Shown here one piece after another: positions 50,594 to 59,618 of a DNA stretch of 64,000 nucleotides. Below the pieces are notes generated by a model. It made no database searches and had not been told where the DNA came from. It saw only the letters and a program-made list of their open reading frames with translations. Both the position numbers and the translations under genes were made by a program. This DNA comes from an uncultured Lachnospiraceae bacterium (lineage in GTDB: Bacteria > Bacillota > Clostridia > Lachnospirales > Lachnospiraceae): positions 75,055 through 139,054 of the forward strand of contig CAJUAA010000006.1 in NCBI GenBank assembly GCA_910584205.1, written 5' to 3'. The first letter of the stretch is position 1. Each line of letters begins with the position of its first letter.

Positions 50594-51208
50594 ATGCAGG
50601 AAATCTATGGTTACGTGCGTGTCAGCACGAGAGAACAGAACGAGGACCGGCAGATGCTGGCGCTTGGCGAGATGAGTATCCCGGAGGAAAATATCTATAT
50701 GGACAAGCTTTCCGGCAAGGACTTTCACCGTCCCATGTATCAGAAGCTGTTGAAGCGGCTGCGGGCAGGGACGCTTCTCTATATCAAGAGCATTGACCGC
50801 CTGGGCCGGAACTACGAGGAGATTCTGGAGCAGTGGAGGATTATCACAAAGGATAAAAAGGCGGACATCGTCGTGCTGGACATGCCCCTTCTGGACACCC
50901 GGAGAGGAAAGGATCTGATGGGGACGTTCCTGAGCGACATCGTGCTGCAGGTGCTGTCTTTTGTGGCGGAGAACGAGAGAGGGAACATCAGGCAGAGACA
51001 GAGAGAGGGCATCGAAGCGGCGAAGCTCCGGGGCGTCCGGTTCGGCAGGCCGCCCCGGCCGCTGCCGGAGGATTTCGGACAGATCTGCGGACGGTGGATC
51101 GCAGGCGAGATCAGCGGTACCCGGGCGGCGGCGTTGTGCGATATGCCTGTACCGACTTTTTACCGGAAGGCGGAGATATATAAGAGGAAGGAGGAAGAAG
51201 GGGTGTAA
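50594..51208 (+). CDS. Serine recombinase (resolvase/invertase family)
   Basis: The 204-residue protein has the resolvase core: catalytic serine in YVRVSTREQNEDRQ (about Ser 11), SIDRLGRNYEEILEQW and ENERGNIRQRQREGIEAAK, then a C-terminal helix-turn-helix for DNA binding (FGRPPRPLPEDFGQI and onwards). The length is that of Tn3-type resolvases and DNA invertases. There is no transposase next to it, and no crossover site was identified. It opens a short region unlike its neighbours (a decayed ATPase and a gene remnant), so it is probably the remains of a mobile element. Confidence 0.88.
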   Translation: MQEIYGYVRVSTREQNEDRQMLALGEMSIPEENIYMDKLSGKDFHRPMYQKLLKRLRAGTLLYIKSIDRLGRNYEEILEQWRIITKDKKADIVVLDMPLLDTRRGKDLMGTFLSDIVLQVLSFVAENERGNIRQRQREGIEAAKLRGVRFGRPPRPLPEDFGQICGRWIAGEISGTRAAALCDMPVPTFYRKAEIYKRKEEEGV

Positions 51209-51269
51209 ATATAAGTTGATTAAAAGAATAAACGGGGATATACTGTATTCAAACAGGTACATTGGTTAA

Positions 51270-52410
51270 ATGGTGAAGGAGAAAGATAATTTGGAATTGC
51301 GTCTGATGATTAAGGATTTTGGCAAAATTGAATCAGCCGATATATTATTAAACGATTTTATTGTTTTTGTCGGAAATAATAACAGCGGAAAACAATGGTT
51401 ATGCAGCTGATCTATGGAATCAGAAAAGAGTTGGAGAATTTTCAGGCTCCGGTTTCGGGAATGAAAAAACAGATCTGAACGGTCAGTATCTGATTCGCTG
51501 CGATCAGGACTGGTTTGAGGAAGCTGAACAGCAGGTAAATGGATATCTGGACGAGAATAAACAGAAGATTGTGAAAGATATTTTTGGTACGCAGATTCCC
51601 ATCGGAGAGATAAAGGTAACATTGGAAAATTTTGAAACTGTGTATTTTGTAAACAGCGTTTCTGTATTTCCATACAGAGACGCTGATGGACAAATGACAG
51701 AACTTGGAATCGAAACTCTTCAGTACGAAAATGGGGAAAATACCAGGTCTTTCGAAAGCAGGATTTCTGACTGGAACCATTCGGATGACATGGAAAAAAC
51801 AGTGTCAAAAATTGTCTGGGATATTGTTTTGTCTGATAAGACGTCTTTGAACTCCGGACAGTTGTTTCTTCCGGCTTCCCGATCGGGTCTGCAGCTGCTG
51901 TACAGACATTATTTTGCAGGAAAGGCAAATGGAAATCTGGTGATGCCGGTGAAAGATTTTCTGCGTTTTCTTCAGCTTTATTCAGAAGATATGCAGTTGG
52001 ATGAGCGACGAAAAGCATTGCTGGAATTTGGAGAAGAATATCTTCTTCAGGGAACGGTAAGCCAGAAGGGCGAGGAAACCTTTTATATTGACAGGAATGC
52101 GGGGCTGCATGTTATCATAAGTTCACACAGTGACACGATGGCAAGCCGCTTAAACAATCTGCTTATGCTGACCTGGAGGAAACAAAGAAGAACAGACTAT
52201 GAAATGCTGTTTGAACTGGGGCTGAAAGATGTAGATCTTCTGCATCCGGACAAAAAAGCAGGCATTTATGAATTCAGGAATGACGAACAGGGGAAAACGA
52301 CAGTTGAAAGACTGGAATTTACGGATTGTCCACTGATAGGATATGATTTTCAGCTTTTTGGCAGAAATCTGGATAAACTTTTTGATGAGGCAGATAGAAT
52401 TACGAGGTAA
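51270..52410 (+). pseudogene. Degraded AAA family ATPase
   Basis: From ATG 51270 the first frame encodes LRLMIKDFGKIESADILLN, then FIVFVGNNNSGK, a P-loop that breaks off into a stop. Adding one A to the run at 51389-51392 continues in a second frame as T-MVMQLIYGIRKELEN. Adding one A to the run at 51464-51469 leads into a third frame (TDLNGQYLIRCDQDWF...) that stays open to 52410. The late VIISSHSDTMASRLNNLL matches the region after Walker B in SMC-like ATPases, but no Walker B (E-E-P type) segment is found before it, suggesting an internal deletion. The region is A/T-rich compared with neighbours. The gene is not expected to be functional. Its original role is unknown. Confidence 0.75.
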
Positions 52411-52412
52411 AT

Positions 52413-52529
52413 ATGGCAATAAAGGCAGGGCTGATTACACACAGGCTGCCTCTGGAGGAACTGGAAAAAGGATTTCATGCCATGCGGGATAAGAAAGAGA
52501 ATTATGTAAAAATTATGGGGGTTGTCTGA
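52413..52529 (+). pseudogene. C-terminal remnant of a zinc-type alcohol/sorbitol dehydrogenase
   Basis: ATG 52413 opens a 38-codon frame encoding LITHRLPLEELEKGFHAM followed by RDKKENYVKIMGVV. This looks like the last 35-40 residues of medium-chain dehydrogenases (sorbitol, idonate or threonine dehydrogenase type), which end with THR-x-PL-x(5)-KGF and a YVKVMG tail. The rest of that gene, including the zinc and NAD sites, is absent in the window. It directly follows the broken ATPase and ends in a terminator, so it marks an edge where other DNA replaced the dehydrogenase body. No ribosome site of note; expression as a peptide is unlikely. Confidence 0.6.
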
Positions 52530-52546
52530 CAACCCTCTGTTTTTTT
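52517..52546 (+). terminator. Terminator after the dehydrogenase remnant
   Basis: GGGTTG (52519-52524) pairs with CAACCC (52530-52535), followed by TCTGTTTTTTT. The stop codon of the remnant lies in the loop, as expected for an original gene end. Confidence 0.8.
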
Positions 52547-52592
52547 GCAGTTCCGTGGCATGGCCGGCCTCAGAGAAAGGCGTATTCGCAGT

Positions 52593-52621
52593 TTGAAAAA
52601 AATTCCAGTATATGTTATACT
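52593..52621 (+). promoter_or_regulatory. Promoter of the solute-binding protein/kinase operon
   Basis: TTGAAA (52593-52598), 17-base spacer, TATACT (52616-52621). An inverted repeat CGACT/AGTCG (52628-52632, 52640-52644) lies at the start of the transcript before the GGGGAGG ribosome site. Confidence 0.65.
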
Positions 52622-52656
52622 GAATCCGACTATTTAGCAGTCGGGGAGGTACAGTA

Positions 52657-54120
52657 ATGAAGAATTCGAAAATTTTCAGAAAAAAAACAGGGATCTTCTG
52701 TTTTGCGGCCGTTATGGCACTGGGATTGTCAGGATGTAAGGATAAAAGCCCTCTGGATCCCAAAGATCCCGTGTCACTGACGGTCTGGCACTATTATAAT
52801 GGTTCACAGCAGGCAGCCTTTGACGCTCTGGTGGAGGAATTCAACGATACGACAGGACGGGAAAAGGGGGTCTATGTGCAGGGATTTTCTCAGGGCTCCG
52901 TTTCCGATCTTGAGACTGCCGTGCGGGATTCCATCGAAGGAAAAGTAGGGGCTGAAGCCATGCCGGATATTTTCTCTTCATATGCAGATACTGCTTATGA
53001 AGTGGAGCAGGCCGGTGCCCTGGCGGATCTGTCCGCCTATCTCAATGAAACAGAGCTGGAGCAGTATGTGGATTCGTATATTGAGGAAGGACGGATTGCG
53101 TCCGACGGATCGCTCAGAATTTTTCCCACGGCAAAATCTACAGAGATTATGATGATCAATAAAACGGACTGGGAAAAATTTGCAGACGCAACCGGCATTT
53201 CTCTGGACACGCTTTCGACCATTGAAGGGATCACCGCCACCGCTCAGGCATATTATGAGTGGACTGACAGCCTTACTCCGGACATCCCGGAAGACGGGAA
53301 AGCATTTTACGGCAGGGATGCCCTGGCAAACTATTTTATCATCGGGATGCAGCAGCTTGGCGTGGAAATTTTTCATGTTGAAAACGGCGAAATGACCTTA
53401 AATGTACCGGAAGAAGAACTGTACAGGCTGTGGGAAAATTATTATGTTCCCATGGTAAAGGGGTATTTCGGGGCTTATGGTTCCTTCCGCTCTGACGATG
53501 TAAAAACAGGGGATATCCTTGCCTATACAGGGTCTACCTCTTCCGCCATGTATTTTCCGGATCAGGTAGAGCTGGATGACGACAGCTACGACATTGAGTA
53601 TATTGTAATGACGGCTCCCGTATTTGAGGGAGGAGAGCACTGCGCCGTACAGCAGGGCGCAGGTATGGTGGTCAGCAAATCCGATGAAAGGCATGAATAT
53701 GCTGCCGTAGAGTTTTTAAAATGGTTTACTCAGGCGGAAAATAATCTTGAGTTTGGCAGTGTATCCGGTTATCTGCCGGTCCTGAAAGAGGCAAACAGCG
53801 TAGAAAAACTGGATCAGGTCATTGCGTCGAAGCAGCTGAACGTAGCCCCTAAAACATATGACTGTCTGACCACTGTTTTTCAGAAGATGGACGACATGAC
53901 TCTTTATACAAACAAGAGTTTTGCAAATGGTTCTGCTGCAAGGAAGATTCTGGAGTATCATCTGGCAGACAGGGCCGTGGAAGACCGTGCGGCTGTTGTG
54001 GCTGCACTGCAGCAGGGAGAGAATCTCGAGGAAGCGGCGGCGCCTTATGTGTCCAGGGATGCTTTTGAAGAATGGTACCGTTCTTTCTGTGATGCATTGA
54101 ATCAGGTTGTGAGCAAATAG
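52657..54120 (+). CDS. Extracellular solute-binding lipoprotein
   Basis: The 487-residue protein has a lipoprotein signal (LSGC, Cys 27) and the family 1 solute-binding fold: VSLTVWHYYNGSQQAAFDAL at the start of the mature part, AMPDIFSSYADTAYEVEQAG, and later EFLKWFTQAENNLEFG. Such proteins usually deliver sugars or oligosaccharides to ABC transporters. Here no permease is encoded next to it; instead a large membrane sensor kinase follows 11 bases downstream in the same transcript. A ligand-presenting role for that sensor is therefore likely. Ligand unknown. Confidence 0.85.
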   Translation: MKNSKIFRKKTGIFCFAAVMALGLSGCKDKSPLDPKDPVSLTVWHYYNGSQQAAFDALVEEFNDTTGREKGVYVQGFSQGSVSDLETAVRDSIEGKVGAEAMPDIFSSYADTAYEVEQAGALADLSAYLNETELEQYVDSYIEEGRIASDGSLRIFPTAKSTEIMMINKTDWEKFADATGISLDTLSTIEGITATAQAYYEWTDSLTPDIPEDGKAFYGRDALANYFIIGMQQLGVEIFHVENGEMTLNVPEEELYRLWENYYVPMVKGYFGAYGSFRSDDVKTGDILAYTGSTSSAMYFPDQVELDDDSYDIEYIVMTAPVFEGGEHCAVQQGAGMVVSKSDERHEYAAVEFLKWFTQAENNLEFGSVSGYLPVLKEANSVEKLDQVIASKQLNVAPKTYDCLTTVFQKMDDMTLYTNKSFANGSAARKILEYHLADRAVEDRAAVVAALQQGENLEEAAAPYVSRDAFEEWYRSFCDALNQVVSK

Positions 54121-54131
54121 GGGTATGATAA

Positions 54132-57100
54132 ATGAGAAGCGAGGGAAGTCAAAAAAAGAAAAAGCTGACCATATTTAAATTTTTTCTGATTCCGCTGATT
54201 GCCATCATGCTGATACAGAGTGCCATTACCATTGGCACTCTGGTGTTCAGGCAGACGACGAAAACACTGGAAGAATACTCCAGCAGCATGATGCGGCGGC
54301 TGGTAGAAAACAGACAGGTGATTCTGCAGGGAGACATGAATCAGAGATGGGCGGCTATCGCGGATCAGGAGGGCTTTCTGAATAACCGGCTGCAGGAGTT
54401 TCTTATAGATGAAAATATAGAGCCGGAAGAAATTTTTCAATCGGAAGAATTGAAAGACCGGCTTTTGGATCAGCTGTTTCCCGAGTGTCTCAATATTTTG
54501 CAGAATAATTCTACTACCGGAGTTTTTTTGATCCTGACCGGAACGGATATGGAGACGGAGGGAGATTATGCCGGCTTTTTTATCCGGGACTCCGATCCGC
54601 ACACCAATCCTGTCAATTATACGGATCTGTTGTTGGAGAGAGGGAGCAAACAGTTTTCCAGAACATGGAATGTTCCTCTGGATACCAACTGGACGACCCG
54701 GTTTCATATGGAAGGCGCCGGTCAGAATCCGAAGGATTCTTATTTTTATGAGCCGTGGCGGGCCGGGACGGAATATCCGGATGCGGACGTGGAAAATCTG
54801 GGATACTGGTCTCTTCCGTTTTCTCTGGAAAAGAAAGCCCCGGACACCTATGAGATGATTACGTATTCCCTTCCTCTGCGGCATGAAGGGCAGGTGTACG
54901 GCGTGCTTGGGGTGGAAATTTCCTGCAGAAACCTGTATGACTACTTCCCGGCAGCAGAGTTGAACAGCTCCCAGCAGTCCGGCTATATGCTGGCAGTCCG
55001 GAAGGAAGACGGAAGTTATACTTCGCTGACAGGAAAAGGAATGCTGTACGATTTGATTCGGTCTGAAAATATGAATTTTACGCTGCAGGAAACGGAGTAT
55101 GACCATCTTTCTCTCGTACAGAATATCAGGCTGACCGGGCAGGGCATTTACGCCGTGGCATGCCCGCTGGACCTGTACGGCAAAAATGCGCCTTATGAAA
55201 ATACAGACTGGGTGCTGCTGGGGCTGAATACGGAAAAAGAGTTGTTTGGCATGAGCCGCCAGCTCTATTTTTGGATGGTGATCGCTGTTTTGTTTGGCCT
55301 GGCTTTTGGCGTGTTCGGTATCTATATTCTGGTGCGGCATTTGACCCGGCCGGTTCAGCAGCTGATGCATTGTATTATGGAAGGAAGCGCAGGCCTGCAG
55401 ACATTTAAACTGTCAAATATACTGGAGATCGATGCACTTTATGATGTCATAAGCGATTTGACAGAGCAGCAGAGGAAATCTGAAAATATTCTTCTGGAGG
55501 AGAAAGAACGCTATAAAGTCGCTCTTGAATCCTCCAAAGATATCTTTTTCTCTTATGATCTGCAAAGCCAGGTTTTGGATCTGGTCAATCATAAGACCAT
55601 GAGTGGACAATGGCAATATCCAGAATCAGGAAGTTCGTTTATTAATCCGGATTATATCTATGAAGCGGACCGGGCAGGTACGATGGCGCTGCTGCAGGAG
55701 GATCAGGACAACCCCTATGCGGAATTCCGGATGCGCTGGCCGGAGGAATCGGAATTCAACTGGGTCGCTCTTTCGGGAAAAATAGTTTATGATACCGATG
55801 GACGGCGTTGGAAGCTGGTGGGAAGCATTCACAATATTCAGGAGCAGAAGGAACGGGAAGCAGAACAGCTCAGGAAAAATATGATGGACGGCGTCACCGG
55901 CCTCTATGTCTTCAGCGCCGGTATGGAGCTTTTGTCTCAGGCACGCCGGAAGCAGCCCGAAGGTGCAATGGTCAATTTGTTCCTGTGTAACCTGAAAGAA
56001 CTCAATGAAAAAAACGGAATTGTGTTTGGGGATATGATTCTGGAAACAGTAGGTGGGATCATTCAGGAAAAATGCCGTGTATATACAGAGGAAACAGGCA
56101 GTCCGGCCATTGCTTTCCGCCTGAATCAGGATGAATTTGTTCTGTGGCTGGAGGGGATTTCGCAGGATGCTGCTGCCCGGCATGTAAAAGACCTGACGGA
56201 TCGCATTATGGCTGATTATGGCGAGGATATTTTTCATGTATACTTGGTGGCGGGGCTTTGCTGCGGGAAAGCGGAGCAGCCCTCAGAGGAGCTGATCCGC
56301 AGGGCGAAGCGGGCCAGGAGCCTGGACCGTCTGTCCGCCGGACAGCAGCTTCTTTTTTACAGGGAACTGCCTTCTGATCCGGCTCCCTCCCTGCCGGCGC
56401 TTCAGGGACAGGATATTAACAGCCTGGGGTATGACAAGAATACGAGCCTTGTGTCTGTGGCTTTAAATCTTTTTGGACGGGGTTCCGATTTTTCAGCTCA
56501 GATGATGTTGATGCTTCAGAAAATCGGGCGCTTTTATCATGCCAGCGATGTGCTTGTTTCCATACTGCGGCAGGATTTTAATTCCAATTATCTGAACTAT
56601 CAGTGGCATCAAAACCATGATGCGCCGGCTGAAACGGTGAGAAAATATACGGAACCGGAAAAGGATGCATTTTTCAGATGGCTGGGACAGACAGAGGTGC
56701 GCTGCTTTTCTGAAAAAGAAAGTATGCAAAAAGAGATTCAGAGCTTTTTGAGTATTGGGTCGGGAACACAGGGAATCCTTCTTCCCATGTATGACAGTGG
56801 CAGCTATATGGGAAATGTCTGCATCCTCGGAGTTGCCCCGTCTGTTTTAAGCGGGCCTGCAGAGTATCAGAATCTTGCGGAACTGGGCCGGGTGGTTCAG
56901 GGCCAGCTCAATCAGCAGCAGCATGATATCGCCAGCAGGGCCAAGTCGGAATTCCTTTCCCGTATGAGCCATGAGATCCGCACTCCGATGAACGGTATTA
57001 TTGGTATGACGGCTATCGCTCTGCAGCAGGGGCAGAATCCTGAACGGATCATGGACTGTCTGCAGAAAATCCAGTCCTCTTCCGATTATTTACTGGGGCT

Positions 57101-58082
57101 AATCAACGATATTCTTGATATGTCTAAAATCGAGAGCGGAAAGATGAAGCTGGAACCCGTGAATTTCAATATGGATGAAATGCTGGGTACCATCCAGGAA
57201 CTGATTCTGACGCAGGCAGCTGCAAGGGGGGTCCATTTTATTCAGAAGATTGAATTGAGACATCACTGGTTTGTTGCGGACAGAATGCGTATCAGCCAGG
57301 TACTGATCAATCTGCTGGGCAATGCGGTGAAATTCACGCAGGAAGGCGGGAGCATTACGCTTGTTGTGAAGGAAACAGCCGCTTTGGAGGACAGGGTCTC
57401 TCTTTCTTTTGCAGTGAAGGATACAGGAGTCGGGATTGCAAAGGAGGAACAGGACCGGGTATTCCGTTCCTTTGAGCAGGCAGCCAACCGGGACCCGTCC
57501 AAACAACAGGGAACCGGTCTGGGACTTTCCATCAGCAGCCGTCTGATACAGATGATGGGCAGCAGCATCCAACTGGAAAGCGAGCCTGGAATGGGCAGTA
57601 CGTTCAGTTTTACGATTTCCATATATATCGGAAAAGATGAAAAAGCAGGGGAGGAAAGAAAAGAAATTTCCTTTGAAGGACGCCGTGTTCTGGTGGTGGA
57701 GGACAATGAACTGAATGCGGAAATTGCGCAGTGCCTGCTGGAAGAACGGGGGTTTGAAGTGGACTGCGTATACAACGGCGCTCAGGCGGTGGAACAAATC
57801 CGTACAACGACGCCCGGGACCTACGACGTGATCCTGATGGATATTATGATGCCGGTCATGGACGGCCTGGAGGCGGCCCGCACGATCCGCGGTATGGAGC
57901 GGGAGGACTGCCATACGATCCCCATTATCGCCATGTCAGCCAATGCGTTTGACGACGACCTGAAAAAATCCGTGAGATGCGGCATGAACGGACATCTGTC
58001 CAAACCTGTGGAAGTAGACAAACTGTACGAAACGCTGTATGAGGTAATTGATAACGGACATCACAGGAGCAAACCGGTATAA
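54132..58082 (+). CDS. Large hybrid histidine kinase with sensor, GGDEF-like and receiver domains
   Basis: The 1316-residue protein has a membrane helix (14-38), a Cache-like extracytoplasmic sensor (about 40-375), a second helix (378-402) and a HAMP segment. A PAS-like part (to about 580) and a GGDEF-type domain (about 585-750) follow; the latter's signature reads LNQDEF (about 664) and is probably catalytically dead. Next come a GAF-like region (about 755-930), HisKA with SRMSHEIRTPMNG (His 947), an ATPase domain with GTGLGLSIS, and one receiver (phospho-Asp 1237, ILMDIMMPVMDG). It shares a transcript with the solute-binding protein. No output regulator is adjacent. Confidence 0.88.
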   Translation: MRSEGSQKKKKLTIFKFFLIPLIAIMLIQSAITIGTLVFRQTTKTLEEYSSSMMRRLVENRQVILQGDMNQRWAAIADQEGFLNNRLQEFLIDENIEPEEIFQSEELKDRLLDQLFPECLNILQNNSTTGVFLILTGTDMETEGDYAGFFIRDSDPHTNPVNYTDLLLERGSKQFSRTWNVPLDTNWTTRFHMEGAGQNPKDSYFYEPWRAGTEYPDADVENLGYWSLPFSLEKKAPDTYEMITYSLPLRHEGQVYGVLGVEISCRNLYDYFPAAELNSSQQSGYMLAVRKEDGSYTSLTGKGMLYDLIRSENMNFTLQETEYDHLSLVQNIRLTGQGIYAVACPLDLYGKNAPYENTDWVLLGLNTEKELFGMSRQLYFWMVIAVLFGLAFGVFGIYILVRHLTRPVQQLMHCIMEGSAGLQTFKLSNILEIDALYDVISDLTEQQRKSENILLEEKERYKVALESSKDIFFSYDLQSQVLDLVNHKTMSGQWQYPESGSSFINPDYIYEADRAGTMALLQEDQDNPYAEFRMRWPEESEFNWVALSGKIVYDTDGRRWKLVGSIHNIQEQKEREAEQLRKNMMDGVTGLYVFSAGMELLSQARRKQPEGAMVNLFLCNLKELNEKNGIVFGDMILETVGGIIQEKCRVYTEETGSPAIAFRLNQDEFVLWLEGISQDAAARHVKDLTDRIMADYGEDIFHVYLVAGLCCGKAEQPSEELIRRAKRARSLDRLSAGQQLLFYRELPSDPAPSLPALQGQDINSLGYDKNTSLVSVALNLFGRGSDFSAQMMLMLQKIGRFYHASDVLVSILRQDFNSNYLNYQWHQNHDAPAETVRKYTEPEKDAFFRWLGQTEVRCFSEKESMQKEIQSFLSIGSGTQGILLPMYDSGSYMGNVCILGVAPSVLSGPAEYQNLAELGRVVQGQLNQQQHDIASRAKSEFLSRMSHEIRTPMNGIIGMTAIALQQGQNPERIMDCLQKIQSSSDYLLGLINDILDMSKIESGKMKLEPVNFNMDEMLGTIQELILTQAAARGVHFIQKIELRHHWFVADRMRISQVLINLLGNAVKFTQEGGSITLVVKETAALEDRVSLSFAVKDTGVGIAKEEQDRVFRSFEQAANRDPSKQQGTGLGLSISSRLIQMMGSSIQLESEPGMGSTFSFTISIYIGKDEKAGEERKEISFEGRRVLVVEDNELNAEIAQCLLEERGFEVDCVYNGAQAVEQIRTTTPGTYDVILMDIMMPVMDGLEAARTIRGMEREDCHTIPIIAMSANAFDDDLKKSVRCGMNGHLSKPVEVDKLYETLYEVIDNGHHRSKPV

Positions 58083-58123
58083 ACACCGTGTGGAGCCTGT
58101 CTGGAGGAGACGGGAGGCGGTTT

Positions 58124-58684
58124 ATGCTTTCGCCTGCCGTCCGGGCAGACCGTATGGAAGAAAAAAGGACGGAAAAAAGGATGGCGAAAAGGTTTCCCAT
58201 ATTTCTGGATATTGCGGACAGAGAGATCCATGTATACGGAGCAGGACGGATTGCGTCGCGCCGGGTGGAGACGCTGACGGCGTTTTCGCCGCGTCTGACC
58301 GTTCATGCGCCCAGGGCCTCCGCCCCGATTCAGAAAGCAGCTTTGGATGGAACACTGTGCTGGAAAAAGGAGCCCTACCGGCAGGGAAGCATTCCCGCAG
58401 ACGCGTTTATGGTTCTGGCGGCGACGGATGATCCCGGGGTGAATGGCCGGATCTGCAGAGAATGCCGGGAAAAGGGGATTCTGGTCAATGTATGCAGCGA
58501 TCAGGAACAGTGCGATTTTCACTTTCCCGGCATCGCTTTGAGAGGCGAGCTGGTCATCGGCGTCAATGCCGGAGGAAGGGACCATCGCCTGGCAAAAAAA
58601 TGGACGGATAAAATACGAAAAGAGGTAGAAGAAGATGGATATGACGATCAGGCCGAGAAGGCTTCGGACTACGGCAAAGCTTAG
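58124..58684 (+). CDS. Precorrin-2 dehydrogenase / siroheme synthase N-terminal domain (Met8-like)
   Basis: The 186-residue protein carries FPIFLDIADREIHVYGAG with the NAD-binding GAGRIASRR motif, then AATDDPGVNGRICRECRE and DFHFPGIALRGELVIGV. These mark the Met8/CysG N-terminal family that oxidises precorrin-2 to sirohydrochlorin and may insert iron. Only this domain is present; the methyltransferase part of CysG is missing. ATG 58124 is chosen because GGGAGG (58112-58117) is six bases before it; ATG 58181 is also possible and would start right at the conserved part. The 3' end overlaps hemB by 50 bases. Confidence 0.82.
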   Translation: MLSPAVRADRMEEKRTEKRMAKRFPIFLDIADREIHVYGAGRIASRRVETLTAFSPRLTVHAPRASAPIQKAALDGTLCWKKEPYRQGSIPADAFMVLAATDDPGVNGRICRECREKGILVNVCSDQEQCDFHFPGIALRGELVIGVNAGGRDHRLAKKWTDKIRKEVEEDGYDDQAEKASDYGKA

Positions 58685-59618
58685 GAAAATGGTGCGTGAG
58701 ACACGGATGGATAAGAGCTCTCTCGTATATCCGATGTTTGTGAAGGAAGGAGAGAATATCAAAGAGGAAATTCCCACCATGCCGGGGCAGTTCCGCTACA
58801 GCGTGGACCGGATGCCGGAGACTCTGAACGAGATGGCAGACGCCGGGGTGGGAAATGTCATGCTGTTCGGCATTCCGGATCACAAGGATGAGGCGGGAAG
58901 CGGTGCGTATGCCTGCGACGGTATCATCCAGAAAGCGCTGGAAAAGGCGAAAAAGGAGGTTCCGGATCTGTTTTATATCGGAGACGTCTGTATGTGTGAA
59001 TATACAAGCCACGGACACTGCGGAATCCTGAAGGGAACCTACGTGGACAATGACCTGACCCTGGAAAAGCTTTCGCAGATCGCGGTGTCCCAGGTACAGG
59101 CCGGCGCGGATATGGTTGCGCCTTCCGATATGATGGACGGACATATTGCGGCGATCCGTGAGGGACTGGACCGGCATGGATTCCTGACCACGCCGATCAT
59201 GTCCTATGCGGTAAAATATGCGTCCGCGTTTTACGGCCCGTTCCGGGATGCGGCGGGCAGCGCGCCTGCATTCGGGGACAGGAAGAGCTACCAGATGGAT
59301 TACCACAACCGCAGGGAAGGGATGAAGGAAGCGCTTCTGGATATTGAAGAAGGCGCGGATCTTATCATGGTGAAGCCGGCCATGTCCTATCTGGATATGG
59401 TGCGGGAGATCAAGGATGCGACGGATGTTCCCATGGCAGCCTACAGTGTCAGCGGGGAATATGCCATGGTAAAGGCGGCGGCGAAGCTGGGATATGTGGA
59501 CGAGGCGTCGATCCTCTGTGAGATGGCAGCCTGCGCCTATCGTGCAGGTGTGGACATCTATATGACGTATTACGCAAAAGAACTGGCGTATTTTATGGAA
59601 GAAGGGAGGATCGGATGA
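58635..59618 (+). CDS. hemB: Delta-aminolevulinic acid dehydratase
   Basis: The 327-residue protein has the zinc-binding DVCMCEYTSHGHCG, the Schiff-base lysine regions SYAVKYASAFYGPFR and MVKPAMSYLD, and the N-terminal RPRRLR opening. It joins two aminolevulinate molecules into porphobilinogen. It overlaps the Met8-like gene upstream and hemL downstream (four bases), so the three are one translation-coupled unit. Confidence 0.95.
   Translation: MDMTIRPRRLRTTAKLRKMVRETRMDKSSLVYPMFVKEGENIKEEIPTMPGQFRYSVDRMPETLNEMADAGVGNVMLFGIPDHKDEAGSGAYACDGIIQKALEKAKKEVPDLFYIGDVCMCEYTSHGHCGILKGTYVDNDLTLEKLSQIAVSQVQAGADMVAPSDMMDGHIAAIREGLDRHGFLTTPIMSYAVKYASAFYGPFRDAAGSAPAFGDRKSYQMDYHNRREGMKEALLDIEEGADLIMVKPAMSYLDMVREIKDATDVPMAAYSVSGEYAMVKAAAKLGYVDEASILCEMAACAYRAGVDIYMTYYAKELAYFMEEGRIG

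Noticed and set aside
51209..51269. Attachment site for the serine recombinase
   Set aside because: No repeated core or inverted crossover sequence could be found by eye on either side of the gene.
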